In this document: positions 1-8,045 of the stretch, piece by piece
Layout: each line of letters starts with the position of its first letter
How positions within the stretch are numbered: the first letter of the stretch is position 1
Assembly: GCA_023415305.1 (NCBI GenBank)
Contig: JAEZKZ010000036.1
Coordinates: 159,693-223,692 of the forward strand
Length of the DNA: 64,000 nt
Direction of reading: 5' to 3'
Origin: Bacillota bacterium
GTDB taxonomy: Bacteria; Bacillota; Clostridia; Acetivibrionales; DSM-1351
Made by a program: the position numbers and the translations under genes
Notes under the pieces: model-generated
The model's database searches: none
Seen by the model: only the letters and a program-made list of their open reading frames with translations
Told to the model about the DNA's origin: nothing

Positions 1-10
1 AAGAACGAAG

Positions 11-59
11 GTGGCAAAGCCACTTTTGTATACGTAGTGTGACAGCGCCTTGGCACACT
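11..59 (+). terminator. Two hairpins at left edge, probable terminator of an upstream gene
   Basis: A perfect stem GTGGC/GCCAC (11-15 with 19-23) is followed by TTTTG, and a second stem AGTGTG/CACACT (36-41 with 54-59) follows it. This looks like a plus-strand terminator for a gene lying left of the window, but no such gene is visible to confirm the direction. Confidence 0.4.
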
Positions 60-81
60 GCACCTTTCCTAGACAATAAAC

Positions 82-125
82 AAAGGTCAGGTACACAGTT
101 ACTTAATGTGTATTACCCGACCTTT
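82..125 (-). terminator. Terminator of the ADP-ribosylglycohydrolase operon
   Basis: AAAGGTC (82-88) pairs with GACCTTT (119-125), and the stem extends inward through GGTA and CACA with a small bulge. On the minus strand it is followed by a T-rich tail (GTTTATTG). It lies about 80 bases beyond the stop of the second gene of the pair. Confidence 0.55.
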
Positions 126-204
126 ATTGGATAAGTCTATCAACGTCTAGCCAAACTATCTATAATCCCATCCCTGTAAGGTTGGAAATTATACTTTCTC
201 ACCT

Positions 205-1554
205 TCACTCTTTCCCTACAGCAATGTCAACAGTCCTTTTTGCTAAGTCAGAGATCCTAACCTTTTCAAAATCCATTACACTTGATTTGAGAGTATCATT
301 TAAAGGTAAAATCCACTCGCTTGGAAGGCCATTAGCACCAAGAACCATTCCAATAACGGATCCCAATGTAGCACAGTTGCAATCGGTATCAAGTCCTCCA
401 AGCAGAGTAATCTCCATTGATTTTGCGTAATCAAGCCCTCCATACAACAAGCCTGTACACACAAGAACAGCATTTGGTATAACATGAACCCAATCATGCT
501 CTACATTGTCCTTATATCTCTCATGGACATTTTCAATTACTTTTTCCGAGGATACGCCTTCTTCATGCCAATGGAGTAATTCATTTATCTGTTCGCTCAA
601 CCTGCAATTTTCAGGTATTTGTGAAAGACCGATTGTTACTATGTCCTTAGTGTTTTTTATCACTGCTGCCGAAGCCAACATGGCTGCTACAAACATTTCA
701 CCGTATATGCCATTTTTAGTATGCGTAACCGCAGCATCTCTCCATGCCATGTCAGCTGCACCTTCAGGACAGCCTGGATTTACATAACCGAATATATCTG
801 CCCTTATTTGTGCGCCAATTAACTCACGATATGGGTTTCTGTATTCTGCAGACATTGGAGGAAAAATCAAGTTTGATAAATTTCTGTATGCAACCCTTTC
901 GGCCGTACACAGTCCAAATAATGGTAAGCTATCCAGCCAGGTTTCCGCTATATCGTATGATGTAAAGTTTACTCCTGACTTCTCCAGTGTCTTTAGCCCT
1001 ATTATTGTATAATTAAGATCATCATCAATGGGAGCACATGTAACCCGGTTTATCCAATTGCTGTCAGGGTTCATTGAATATTTTTGCTTGATCTTGTCAT
1101 GTACATCATTTGAAACATAATAATGAAGTGGCACATTACCGGTCTCTTCTAACAACCCTTTAATTCTTGATCTCTGCCAACCTTCCACCGGCTGTCCCAG
1201 AAGACAGCCGCTGCATCTTCCAAGCCATGCTCCATAAATTTTATCAAATAGTTCCTCTTTACTAAGTTTTCGGTCTAGAAGATCATTCAAGGCGTATTTA
1301 GGTCTTACCTGTTTTATCTGTCCAATTTCAGAAGGCTCTATATATTTGTAATCCGAAGCTACACTTACAGCATTCATTTTCTCGTATAGATTTAAAGCCT
1401 TGGCTTCCCTCTCAGGGTTATTATGATCCATCATTTTGATTTCATCAACTATTTGTTTGAAGTGAGAAACATCTCTGCCCTCATCCATACATTGCATCCA
1501 TTCTTGATCTACATTATCTCCATATCTGAGATAATAAAGCCTCTCCATTAACAT
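205..1554 (-). CDS. ADP-ribosylglycohydrolase family protein (paralog 2)
   Basis: This 449-residue protein belongs to the ADP-ribosylglycohydrolase (DraG/ARH) superfamily. That is shown by the DDDLNYT segment in the middle and the C-terminal GGLDTDCNCAT segment, which match the two metal-binding acidic motifs of the family (usually written GGDTD). Classical members remove ADP-ribose from proteins, but this protein is longer than DraG (about 300 residues) and has an N-terminal extension of roughly 100 residues. The substrate is therefore open and could be another N- or O-riboside. It starts at the first ATG, nine bases after AGGAGG. It is the second gene of a two-gene operon, 33 bases after its paralog. 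The family call is firm; the reaction is inferred. Confidence 0.85.
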   Translation of the reverse strand: MLMERLYYLRYGDNVDQEWMQCMDEGRDVSHFKQIVDEIKMMDHNNPEREAKALNLYEKMNAVSVASDYKYIEPSEIGQIKQVRPKYALNDLLDRKLSKEELFDKIYGAWLGRCSGCLLGQPVEGWQRSRIKGLLEETGNVPLHYYVSNDVHDKIKQKYSMNPDSNWINRVTCAPIDDDLNYTIIGLKTLEKSGVNFTSYDIAETWLDSLPLFGLCTAERVAYRNLSNLIFPPMSAEYRNPYRELIGAQIRADIFGYVNPGCPEGAADMAWRDAAVTHTKNGIYGEMFVAAMLASAAVIKNTKDIVTIGLSQIPENCRLSEQINELLHWHEEGVSSEKVIENVHERYKDNVEHDWVHVIPNAVLVCTGLLYGGLDYAKSMEITLLGGLDTDCNCATLGSVIGMVLGANGLPSEWILPLNDTLKSSVMDFEKVRISDLAKRTVDIAVGKE

Positions 1555-1587
1555 TATATATTTCCTCCTTAGTTATAGATCATCCTA

Positions 1588-2931
1588 TTACTTGTCCAAA
1601 TCCTTTAATATCAGCTCCGGAAGCTTACTCATTCGCTCAGCAACCTTAGATAGTCTCCTTTCCATAAAGCCGCTCATTGTTGTATATATGTCGTCATTAA
1701 AGGGTTCCAGCCACTTGGTATCAAAATAATCCGGCCCGAAATACGCTCCCAGTATGGAACCTGCAGTTGCGCCAAAGCTATCTGTATCATTTCCCTGACT
1801 CACCTGCTTGCATATACCATCCACAACGTTTTCTGCAAATCTGAGTGTATTTATAACAGTACCAACTTCCTGATAAACCCTGCAAGCCGAATACTTCTCA
1901 TACTTGGTGTGTATCCTTCCATAGCCGTCCAACCAGTCTTTTGCCTTTGAAACCTCATTTAAGGAATCACTCACTATCTTATAAAATCTACTATTTTGAG
2001 GAACATATTTTAGACCAATGTTAAATATTTCTAACGGGTCTTTTACTACCTGTGCACTGGCAATAACAGCAGCAATAAACATTGCTCCATATATACCTGT
2101 ACGTCTGTGAGTCCAGCTTGCATCTTTCCAAGCCAATTCAGCTGCAAGTGCAGGTCTGCCGGGGCAAGCATACCCATATGCATCAGCCCTTATAAGGGCA
2201 CCACAAAACTCATCTCCCGGATTCAGAAAACTAGCCCAATTTTCAACTTTATCGGATTGGTCATAAGCAATTGAACTTATTCCAGCCCTAAGAAGCATTG
2301 ATCTTTCAGGACCCCAGGTTGTATAAATCGGAAGATTTTCTATCCAGAGTTGTCTGATATGATCCTTTGTAAATGCAGTACCATATTTCTCAAGTAACAG
2401 CATTCCCATTATTGTGTAGGTTATATCATCATCCTGAGCAACAAACCTAATATTCTCTTTTGTCGTTTCAGTCCACGAAGGATTTCTTCTTCCCATAGCC
2501 TCAAGAATGTCTACTGACACATAGTCATTTAAAGGCCATTTACCGACACTCTCCAGGGCCTTCCTTATTTCGTACAGGTCCGGATATGGTGCTTCTTCAA
2601 GGGGCTTTCCAAGAACACATCCACATACTGACCCATAAAACGCTGTAACAACTCTTTTTTTAGCTTCAGCTAAGTCTATTTGAGCAATAGCACCCATCGG
2701 ACGTAACGGCTCACATTCTTTCCATATCTCATCAAGACTGCTTGGTTCAACGAATTGCCAGTCCTTCCTGAATGGCAAATCAGAAAGCTTTTCACCAAAT
2801 GCAAATAATGCATCATAGCTATTAGGGAGAGCTTTCAGTTCCTCATATAAATTCTCGGTTTCGTGTCCCTGCTGCATCTTGTCAAAAAGAACACCTTTTA
2901 AAAGCTGTCTTAATCCTTCATGTGTTATCAT
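1588..2931 (-). CDS. ADP-ribosylglycohydrolase family protein (paralog 1)
   Basis: This 447-residue paralog of the next gene has the same layout: an N-terminal helical extension, then the ADP-ribosylglycohydrolase fold. It carries VCGCVLGKPLEEAP near residue 105, QDDDITYT near 165 and GNDTDSFGATAGS near 385. The two acidic clusters are intact (DDD and DTD), so the binuclear metal centre is probably functional. No signal peptide is seen, so it should act in the cytoplasm. The two copies are clearly diverged and not a recent duplication. It is divergent from an AraC regulator that probably controls the pair. The substrate is unknown. Location beside an AraC regulator and a glycan locus suggests a small-molecule role rather than protein de-ADP-ribosylation, but that is inference. 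Confidence 0.85.
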   Translation of the reverse strand: MITHEGLRQLLKGVLFDKMQQGHETENLYEELKALPNSYDALFAFGEKLSDLPFRKDWQFVEPSSLDEIWKECEPLRPMGAIAQIDLAEAKKRVVTAFYGSVCGCVLGKPLEEAPYPDLYEIRKALESVGKWPLNDYVSVDILEAMGRRNPSWTETTKENIRFVAQDDDITYTIMGMLLLEKYGTAFTKDHIRQLWIENLPIYTTWGPERSMLLRAGISSIAYDQSDKVENWASFLNPGDEFCGALIRADAYGYACPGRPALAAELAWKDASWTHRRTGIYGAMFIAAVIASAQVVKDPLEIFNIGLKYVPQNSRFYKIVSDSLNEVSKAKDWLDGYGRIHTKYEKYSACRVYQEVGTVINTLRFAENVVDGICKQVSQGNDTDSFGATAGSILGAYFGPDYFDTKWLEPFNDDIYTTMSGFMERRLSKVAERMSKLPELILKDLDK

Positions 2932-3079
2932 TTTTACACACTCCTAATACAATATAGATTTATTAATTGGCCTTAGTCTACTGCTACTAACAAGTTTTAT
3001 ACATTATGTAAATATATAAAGAACATGAGTATTATGTAAATCTATTAAAAATACCCGCAAGTATTCAACTTAGTTGTAG

Positions 3080-3126
3080 TATAATATTAAATAAGCATAA
3101 ATTCTTACTAAAAAGGAGCAATAACT
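3080..3126 (+). promoter_or_regulatory. Likely -10 and RBS of the AraC gene
   Basis: A consensus TATAAT lies at 3080-3085 and AGGAG at about 3115 precedes the ATG at 3127. No good -35 hexamer is seen at the usual spacing, as would fit an activator-dependent promoter. The 195-base divergent gap should also hold the promoter of the ADP-ribosylglycohydrolase operon, which I could not place. Confidence 0.35.
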
Positions 3127-4074
3127 ATGCAAAAACAACCAAAATCTATTAAAAGATTATCAACTGAGCTTGAGTTATTGTATGTTCCATTTGAGTTCGA
3201 GCCTTATTTTCCTGTTAAAGGGATGGGAAAATACACGCATACCCTTGATTCCTCCCCCTTAACCTATCTTCATTACCATAATGCTTTGGAGATCGGTTAT
3301 TGTATAAGTGGGTCAGGTATATTTATTGTAGATGATAAAGTTATACCTTTTTCCGCAGGGGATGTAAGTATAATATTTCAGAATGAAATTCATATTGCTA
3401 AGAGCCACCCTGAATATCCAAGTGTCTGGTATTTTGTTACACTGGATCCTATACAGCTGTTGCGCGATATGGCTGGTGATGGACTTCTCCGTATTATGAA
3501 TTGTCTGAACGGCTGTCAAAGTTTCAAGAATATAGTAAGCAGCGAAGATGATTCAGGAATTGTAAATACCGTAAGGATTATTATTGAGGAAATGCAAAGC
3601 GCCGAAGACATGCACGAAGCTGCAGTTAAAGGTCTGGTTTTATGCTTGCTGTCAAAACTATCAAGACTTATTTCTCCAATAAACACCGGAAATAAGCAAT
3701 CCAAGCACAACACTGTACTTCGGATATCTCCTGTTTTAAATTACATATTTAAAAACTACCATCAGCAATTGGAAATACCAAAGCTGGCAGCACTATGTGG
3801 GATGAGTGTAACCAATTTCAGGAGAACATTTATTAAAGCTATGGGTACAGCACCCTACGACTACATATGCGACTTCAGAATCCGAATGGCAGCAGTCATG
3901 CTTACCGGTACCGATACACCTGTTTTAGACGTGTCAATGCTTGTCGGGTATCAATCACTTTCAAGCTTTAACAGACATTTCAAAAAAATAATGAAAATGA
4001 CACCCAGAGATTTGAGACAATTAAATACTAGAAGTCATACGGCTGCGGCTTTATTACAGCAGTCACATGACTAG
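3127..4074 (+). CDS. AraC family transcriptional regulator with cupin sensor domain
   Basis: This 315-residue regulator has an N-terminal cupin-like sugar-sensing domain (about residues 45-120, with HYHNALEIGYC and FSAGDVSIIFQNEIH) and a C-terminal double helix-turn-helix (about residues 200-300). The second helix-turn-helix has the usual SLSSFNRHFKKIMKMTPRDL signature. The start follows AGGAG. It is transcribed divergently from the two ADP-ribosylglycohydrolase genes and is the obvious candidate for their ligand-responsive regulator. The ligand cannot be deduced. Confidence 0.9.
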   Translation: MQKQPKSIKRLSTELELLYVPFEFEPYFPVKGMGKYTHTLDSSPLTYLHYHNALEIGYCISGSGIFIVDDKVIPFSAGDVSIIFQNEIHIAKSHPEYPSVWYFVTLDPIQLLRDMAGDGLLRIMNCLNGCQSFKNIVSSEDDSGIVNTVRIIIEEMQSAEDMHEAAVKGLVLCLLSKLSRLISPINTGNKQSKHNTVLRISPVLNYIFKNYHQQLEIPKLAALCGMSVTNFRRTFIKAMGTAPYDYICDFRIRMAAVMLTGTDTPVLDVSMLVGYQSLSSFNRHFKKIMKMTPRDLRQLNTRSHTAAALLQQSHD

Positions 4075-4117
4075 TTATTTGTACAATTTACCTTCACAGA
4101 CTAAGGGTACACTTTTC

Positions 4118-4702
4118 TTAACCAATAACGTCATTGAGCTTTTTATTCCTTAACCCACTCAAAAAGGTCTTTAAAGCAAAGTTAAGGCTATCTTCCTGTG
4201 AATAGTCCATTCTGAATCCAACGTCCATCTGTATTAATGAAAAACCATGCAGCATACTTCTCACGCCCCTAACTGCATGAATACTATCCTCATCCGATAA
4301 GTCATAGACTTTAAAAAGTTTAATAAAAATTTGTACCAGTAGATTACTTAATGCATCAAATTGCGGCTCATAAGGATCCGGAGCTTTTGATATTGAACTA
4401 TATAAGCCTGGATTCTTGTTAACAAATCCTATATATGCTTTTGCTGCGGAAATGATTGCATCATCTCCTATACAGCCAATAACCGAATGCACTATTGAAT
4501 CATTTAATATTTGAAGCCCATAGTAAGCCACTTTTTGTTTTAAGTCCGGCAAACCCTGAATGTGGTTGTAAAGAGAGGGTGTCTTTATTCCTAATCTTTT
4601 AGAAACACTTGATAGTGCAAGCTGCTCATAACCCTCTTCATTGCAGATATCAATGGCTGTTTCAAGTATTTTTGTCAAACTGATTTGAGCTCTTGATGAC
4701 AT
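4118..4702 (-). CDS. TetR family transcriptional regulator
   Basis: This 194-residue TetR repressor has an N-terminal helix-turn-helix at about residues 8-55 (ILETAIDICNEEGYEQLALS, then SVSKRLGIKTPSLYNHI) and a C-terminal ligand domain resembling the WHG/TetR_C_33 type. It is the second gene of an operon. The stop of the MBL-fold gene lies 8 bases upstream and merges with its AGGAGG ribosome site, so translation of the two is probably coupled. The likely target is the repeated operator at 5455-5526 in front of the MBL gene, giving autorepression. The ligand is unknown and may be the substrate of the MBL hydrolase. Confidence 0.9.
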   Translation of the reverse strand: MSSRAQISLTKILETAIDICNEEGYEQLALSSVSKRLGIKTPSLYNHIQGLPDLKQKVAYYGLQILNDSIVHSVIGCIGDDAIISAAKAYIGFVNKNPGLYSSISKAPDPYEPQFDALSNLLVQIFIKLFKVYDLSDEDSIHAVRGVRSMLHGFSLIQMDVGFRMDYSQEDSLNFALKTFLSGLRNKKLNDVIG

Positions 4703-4710
4703 ATTTCCTC

Positions 4711-5421
4711 CTATTGAAATATATTATTTTTTGCTTTACTTATAGCTTTTTTCAGTTCTTCTAAGGGTTCATGAAGTAATTTACCATGGCCAGGTGCAAT
4801 TACATCAGGTCCAGCTTCAAGTATTTTTTCAGCACTTTTAATTGCTAATTCTTTAGACCATGTTGCCATCGCCGGAAAAGGAAATGTCCAGTTGGTCACG
4901 CCTGCAATGGCAAGACCTCCCTTAGTCTGTATTGCATCTCCTGCAATAAGAATTCTATCCTGTGCGTTCCAATAAGATGTCATCCCCGGCGTATGTCCCG
5001 GTGTCCAAATTGCAGTCAAAGCACCAATACCATCTCCATCCTTAACGATTTCATCCCATATATGCATTACTTCTTTTGGGTAGCCTCCTTTTAAAGGAAG
5101 ATTCGGTTCATTTGAATCAAGTGAAAAATCACCATTCATAAAGCGACTCTCTCTTTCAGGTACGATTACCTTAGCATATGGTAGAGCGGCTTTAAGCTTT
5201 GACAAACCTCCAATATGATCATTATGACAATGTGTAATCAAAATTCTTGTAATAGGCTTCTTTAAGTTTTCTGCAAATCTTATAATTTTTGACGTCATCA
5301 CAGATACCCCAGCGTCAATGAGAGTTAGTGTTTCTTCCTCTTCAACTATATAAACATTAACAGGAAAAACGTCCGGCATATACGTAAGTTGATACATTGA
5401 TTTATATTTTACAATCCTCAT
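4711..5421 (-). CDS. MBL-fold metallo-hydrolase
   Basis: This 236-residue metallo-beta-lactamase-fold protein has the dinuclear metal motif HCHNDH at residues 64-69, a TPGHTPGMTSYW segment supplying the next histidine, GDAI for the bridging aspartate and a late PGHG histidine. The arrangement is that of general MBL hydrolases (glyoxalase II or lactonase types) rather than true beta-lactamases. There is no signal peptide. It is the first gene of the operon with the TetR gene. Its promoter at 5505-5533 has perfect consensus hexamers overlapped by operator repeats, so expression should be strong when derepressed. The substrate is unknown. Confidence 0.85.
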   Translation of the reverse strand: MRIVKYKSMYQLTYMPDVFPVNVYIVEEEETLTLIDAGVSVMTSKIIRFAENLKKPITRILITHCHNDHIGGLSKLKAALPYAKVIVPERESRFMNGDFSLDSNEPNLPLKGGYPKEVMHIWDEIVKDGDGIGALTAIWTPGHTPGMTSYWNAQDRILIAGDAIQTKGGLAIAGVTNWTFPFPAMATWSKELAIKSAEKILEAGPDVIAPGHGKLLHEPLEELKKAISKAKNNIFQ

Positions 5422-5454
5422 ATATTAAAATTCCTTTCATAATGTTAATGATAA

Positions 5455-5533
5455 AACTAACTTATAAAACTAACTATATAAGCCTTTTAACTAATTATAT
5501 TAGTATTATAACTAACTATATTAGTTTTGTCAA
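5455..5533 (-). promoter_or_regulatory. Consensus promoter with repeated TetR-type operator
   Basis: On the minus strand TTGACA (5533-5528) and TATAAT (5510-5505) are separated by exactly 17 bases, a full consensus promoter. Inverted repeats of the form AACTAA-N5-TTAGTT lie at 5489-5505 and 5510-5526. A half-conserved copy lies at 5468-5484 and another AACTAA half-site at 5455-5460. The centres of the first three (about 5476, 5497, 5518) are spaced 21 bases, two helical turns. One repeat fills the promoter spacer and the next abuts the -10. This suits repression by the TetR protein encoded in the operon. Confidence 0.8.
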
Positions 5534-5616
5534 CGCTTTTATCACCAGCAAATCTTCAGGTATATTTTTCACTGTTTATTGTACAATATTTCTTACTTCA
5601 TTTTTTTCAAGCTCAG

Positions 5617-5706
5617 TTATTGCAATTATAGTGAAACCCTTTAATTACCTTTCCGGTATCAACAATTACATCCTCAGAGGATAACTAAATTCATTGATAA
5701 CTACAA
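5617..5706 (+). pseudogene. Orphan 3' end of an acetoacetate-decarboxylase-like gene
   Basis: This stretch aligns with the last codons and trailer of the ADC-like gene ending at 56735. About 77 bases match with roughly seven mismatches and a 2-base deletion that breaks the frame. The corresponding peptide end would read VIAIIVKPF then ITFPVSTITSSEDN, against LIAIKVEPFKITFPVATIASSEDK in the intact gene. Homology continues about 15 bases past the stop and fades upstream. It is the decayed tail of a second copy, so the TetR/MBL locus was once next to an ADC-like gene. Confidence 0.75.
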
Positions 5707-5736
5707 TTAAGCCAATAATATACTCGAATAATTATG

Positions 5737-5781
5737 TAAAAAATCACCTGAATAACTTTTGTTATCACAGGTGATTTTTTA
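5737..5781 (-). terminator. Strong terminator ending the GH112 operon
   Basis: AAATCACCTG pairs with CAGGTGATTT, with an inner ATAAC/GTTAT stem and TTTT loop. Runs of A on the left and T on the right make it usable on both strands. It lies about 30 bases beyond the stop of the GH112 gene on the minus strand. Confidence 0.85.
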
Positions 5782-5811
5782 TTCCATTTTATGAATCATA
5801 TGAATTATATA

Positions 5812-7971
5812 CTAGATTTCATACCACTTAATTTCATTTGCTTCCATGTGAAGTTCAAAGCTTGTGCCATCACCCTTGTAAACTATTGTTGACTGTGGCT
5901 CATAAGTATTGTTTACTACACAATATTTGCCATTCTTTACATATGCATGTACTTCAACATTAAAGTTTGTGCTGAACCATCTGTTTATATTTTCTTCATC
6001 ATGAGCACTCCACAGTATTGCACGATACAATAAACGGTTATTTTCAAAGCTGTAAGGAAGTCCGCTGATATATACGGAACGTCCTTTCCCAAATTCATTT
6101 ACAGCCATTTGTACCTCTTTGTCACGTTGACACAAAACTGTAGTACCTTCCAACGCAAATATATTTTTCTTTCCCTCACCAAAATCGATTGATTTTGTGC
6201 AGTCCTCAGTTATAAAGTGGCTATGCTCTTCCCAATTGTACTTATCGTAATTTAGTGTATATCCTCGTTCTTCTTCAACTCCAAGAATGCCTGCAAGCTG
6301 GAAGTAACGGCCATTTGCCTGATGAGCAGTAGGTTCACCCACTCCGATAAAGCCTCCTCCATTGTAAATGAAACTCTTTACAGCAGTAACAATCTCTTCA
6401 TCTGTCCAGTATTCTCCACCTGTATAGCCTGTATCAGCGTCTCCCACATTAAATATTACATCAATCCCATTAAGAATTTCAGGATTTTCCTTAATATCCT
6501 CAAAGCTAATAAATTTAACATCGAATGGTGCTCCGGACAAAGCTTCTATAACTCCGGCATAGCTGTAATTCTGTTTATAATACAGTGCATGATGTACCAT
6601 ATGGTTACCCCAGGCTCTCATTTTACCCCAACAATTCAGGACTGCAACTGTTTTTACACAGTATGGTGTTGTTCCTTTTATATTTGTATATAAAGTACGG
6701 AACTCATCGCATACGCTCTTTACATAATCAACAAATTCAGGGAATTCAAGTGCAAGTTTCAGGTATCCGCCGTAACCGATACGGTCTATTGGCTTGCGAA
6801 GTATGGCACGACGTGCTGTTACCCAGTTTATCTTTGCCTCCTTGACAGGATCTCCTCCTTCATGGAATGTATCCAGGAAGAAATAAGGCAGGAATCTGCC
6901 TTCTGTGTATTTAACTCCCGGTATATCACTGATGAGTCTTAATGTTGACCCATTTCCAACGCTTCCTACTACAGCATCGAGTCCAATATCCTTAAACTCA
7001 TCCATAAACGGTTCTGTGCCAATCCAGTGATCCCCCAAAAACATCATTGCTTCTTTACCGCATTCGTGAGTTATATCAACCACCTCTTTGGCCAACTTAG
7101 CAACTTCACAGCGTTGAAATGCCTGGAAATCCTTGAACTCTTTTGATGGAATACGGTAGTTGTTGTTAAAATAACCCTGATCAATAATGTATTCCGGACG
7201 GAACTTGTATCCGACTTCCTTTTCAAACTGCTTTAGTATATATGGACTTACCGATGCCGAATAGCCGTACCAATCAACATACTTTTCCCTTGCAAGCTCA
7301 TCGAATACAAGAGTAAATTGATGGAAAAATGTCGTGTAACGGATTACATTTACATATGGATGATCCTTTATGAATTTGCGTAATCTCTCCATTGTATACT
7401 TATGAGTTTTTGGCTGACGAACATCAAAAGTAATTTGACGTTCTACATCCTTCCACTCATTAACTACCGCATTGTACATATGGACAGGATCCCACATTAT
7501 ATATGCCAGAAAGCTTACTGTATAGTCATGATATTTCTTTGCATCAGTAATTGTAACATCTCCCGTTTCTTCACTGTAGCTCCATGAAGCTGTGGGAACT
7601 ATTTCTCCAGTAGTACGATCGATGACTTCCCACCATACTGTAATATCATCATTACAGTTAACCTTCAACATGTCGGGATAAAGTCCTTTCATTAAGTGAA
7701 TGCTGAGTGTTTCGCTTTCAGCCATATAAAATGGTGTCATCAAATACATCTGCTGTATTTCATCGGGATTTGCATTTGCCCAAACATTATCCTTACGGGT
7801 TGTATAATAGGTTGAGTAAATCTTTGCATCAATACTTGTTAATTCTTCAGGGAAATCTGTACCATCACAGTCACGCACTGCATCTGCGCCCCAGTATTTA
7901 ATTAATTCCAGCGTTTGAGGAATAACATCCAGATCTGTTGGAATTGTAACTCTGCCATAATTTTCGTTCAC
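5812..7971 (-). CDS. lnpA: GH112 1,3-beta-galactosyl-N-acetylhexosamine phosphorylase
   Basis: This 719-residue protein matches family GH112 over its whole length. Known members cleave galacto-N-biose (Gal-beta-1,3-GalNAc) or lacto-N-biose with phosphate to galactose-1-phosphate and the N-acetylhexosamine; some clostridial members act on galactosyl-rhamnose instead. Asp314 in GDHWIGTEP corresponds to the general acid of the bifidobacterial enzyme. No signal peptide is present, so it is cytoplasmic. The start is GTG, seven bases after AGGAGG; a short GC-rich hairpin region (about 7990-8030) separates it from the GH123-like gene. It is the last gene of the import/hydrolase operon, which points to galacto-N-biose freed from mucin or glycolipid glycans. 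Exact acceptor preference (GalNAc, GlcNAc or rhamnose) cannot be read from sequence. Confidence 0.9.
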   Translation of the reverse strand: MNENYGRVTIPTDLDVIPQTLELIKYWGADAVRDCDGTDFPEELTSIDAKIYSTYYTTRKDNVWANANPDEIQQMYLMTPFYMAESETLSIHLMKGLYPDMLKVNCNDDITVWWEVIDRTTGEIVPTASWSYSEETGDVTITDAKKYHDYTVSFLAYIMWDPVHMYNAVVNEWKDVERQITFDVRQPKTHKYTMERLRKFIKDHPYVNVIRYTTFFHQFTLVFDELAREKYVDWYGYSASVSPYILKQFEKEVGYKFRPEYIIDQGYFNNNYRIPSKEFKDFQAFQRCEVAKLAKEVVDITHECGKEAMMFLGDHWIGTEPFMDEFKDIGLDAVVGSVGNGSTLRLISDIPGVKYTEGRFLPYFFLDTFHEGGDPVKEAKINWVTARRAILRKPIDRIGYGGYLKLALEFPEFVDYVKSVCDEFRTLYTNIKGTTPYCVKTVAVLNCWGKMRAWGNHMVHHALYYKQNYSYAGVIEALSGAPFDVKFISFEDIKENPEILNGIDVIFNVGDADTGYTGGEYWTDEEIVTAVKSFIYNGGGFIGVGEPTAHQANGRYFQLAGILGVEEERGYTLNYDKYNWEEHSHFITEDCTKSIDFGEGKKNIFALEGTTVLCQRDKEVQMAVNEFGKGRSVYISGLPYSFENNRLLYRAILWSAHDEENINRWFSTNFNVEVHAYVKNGKYCVVNNTYEPQSTIVYKGDGTSFELHMEANEIKWYEI

Positions 7972-8045
7972 TTGTTTACCTCCTACTTCTTAAGCCTGAT
8001 AAGGCCTTAGCGGCCTGGTTTGCCCTGACCTGCTTCGCGTTTAGG

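Noticed and set aside
506..965. Plus-strand open frames inside the first ADP-ribosylglycohydrolase gene
   Set aside because: They lie wholly inside a gene with clear motifs, lack ribosome sites and encode no recognisable domain.
5397..5684. Plus-strand open frame of 95 codons upstream of the MBL gene
   Set aside because: It runs through the promoter/operator region and the frameshifted ADC remnant. It has no ribosome site and no protein-like composition (mostly Ile, Ser, Tyr, Asn).
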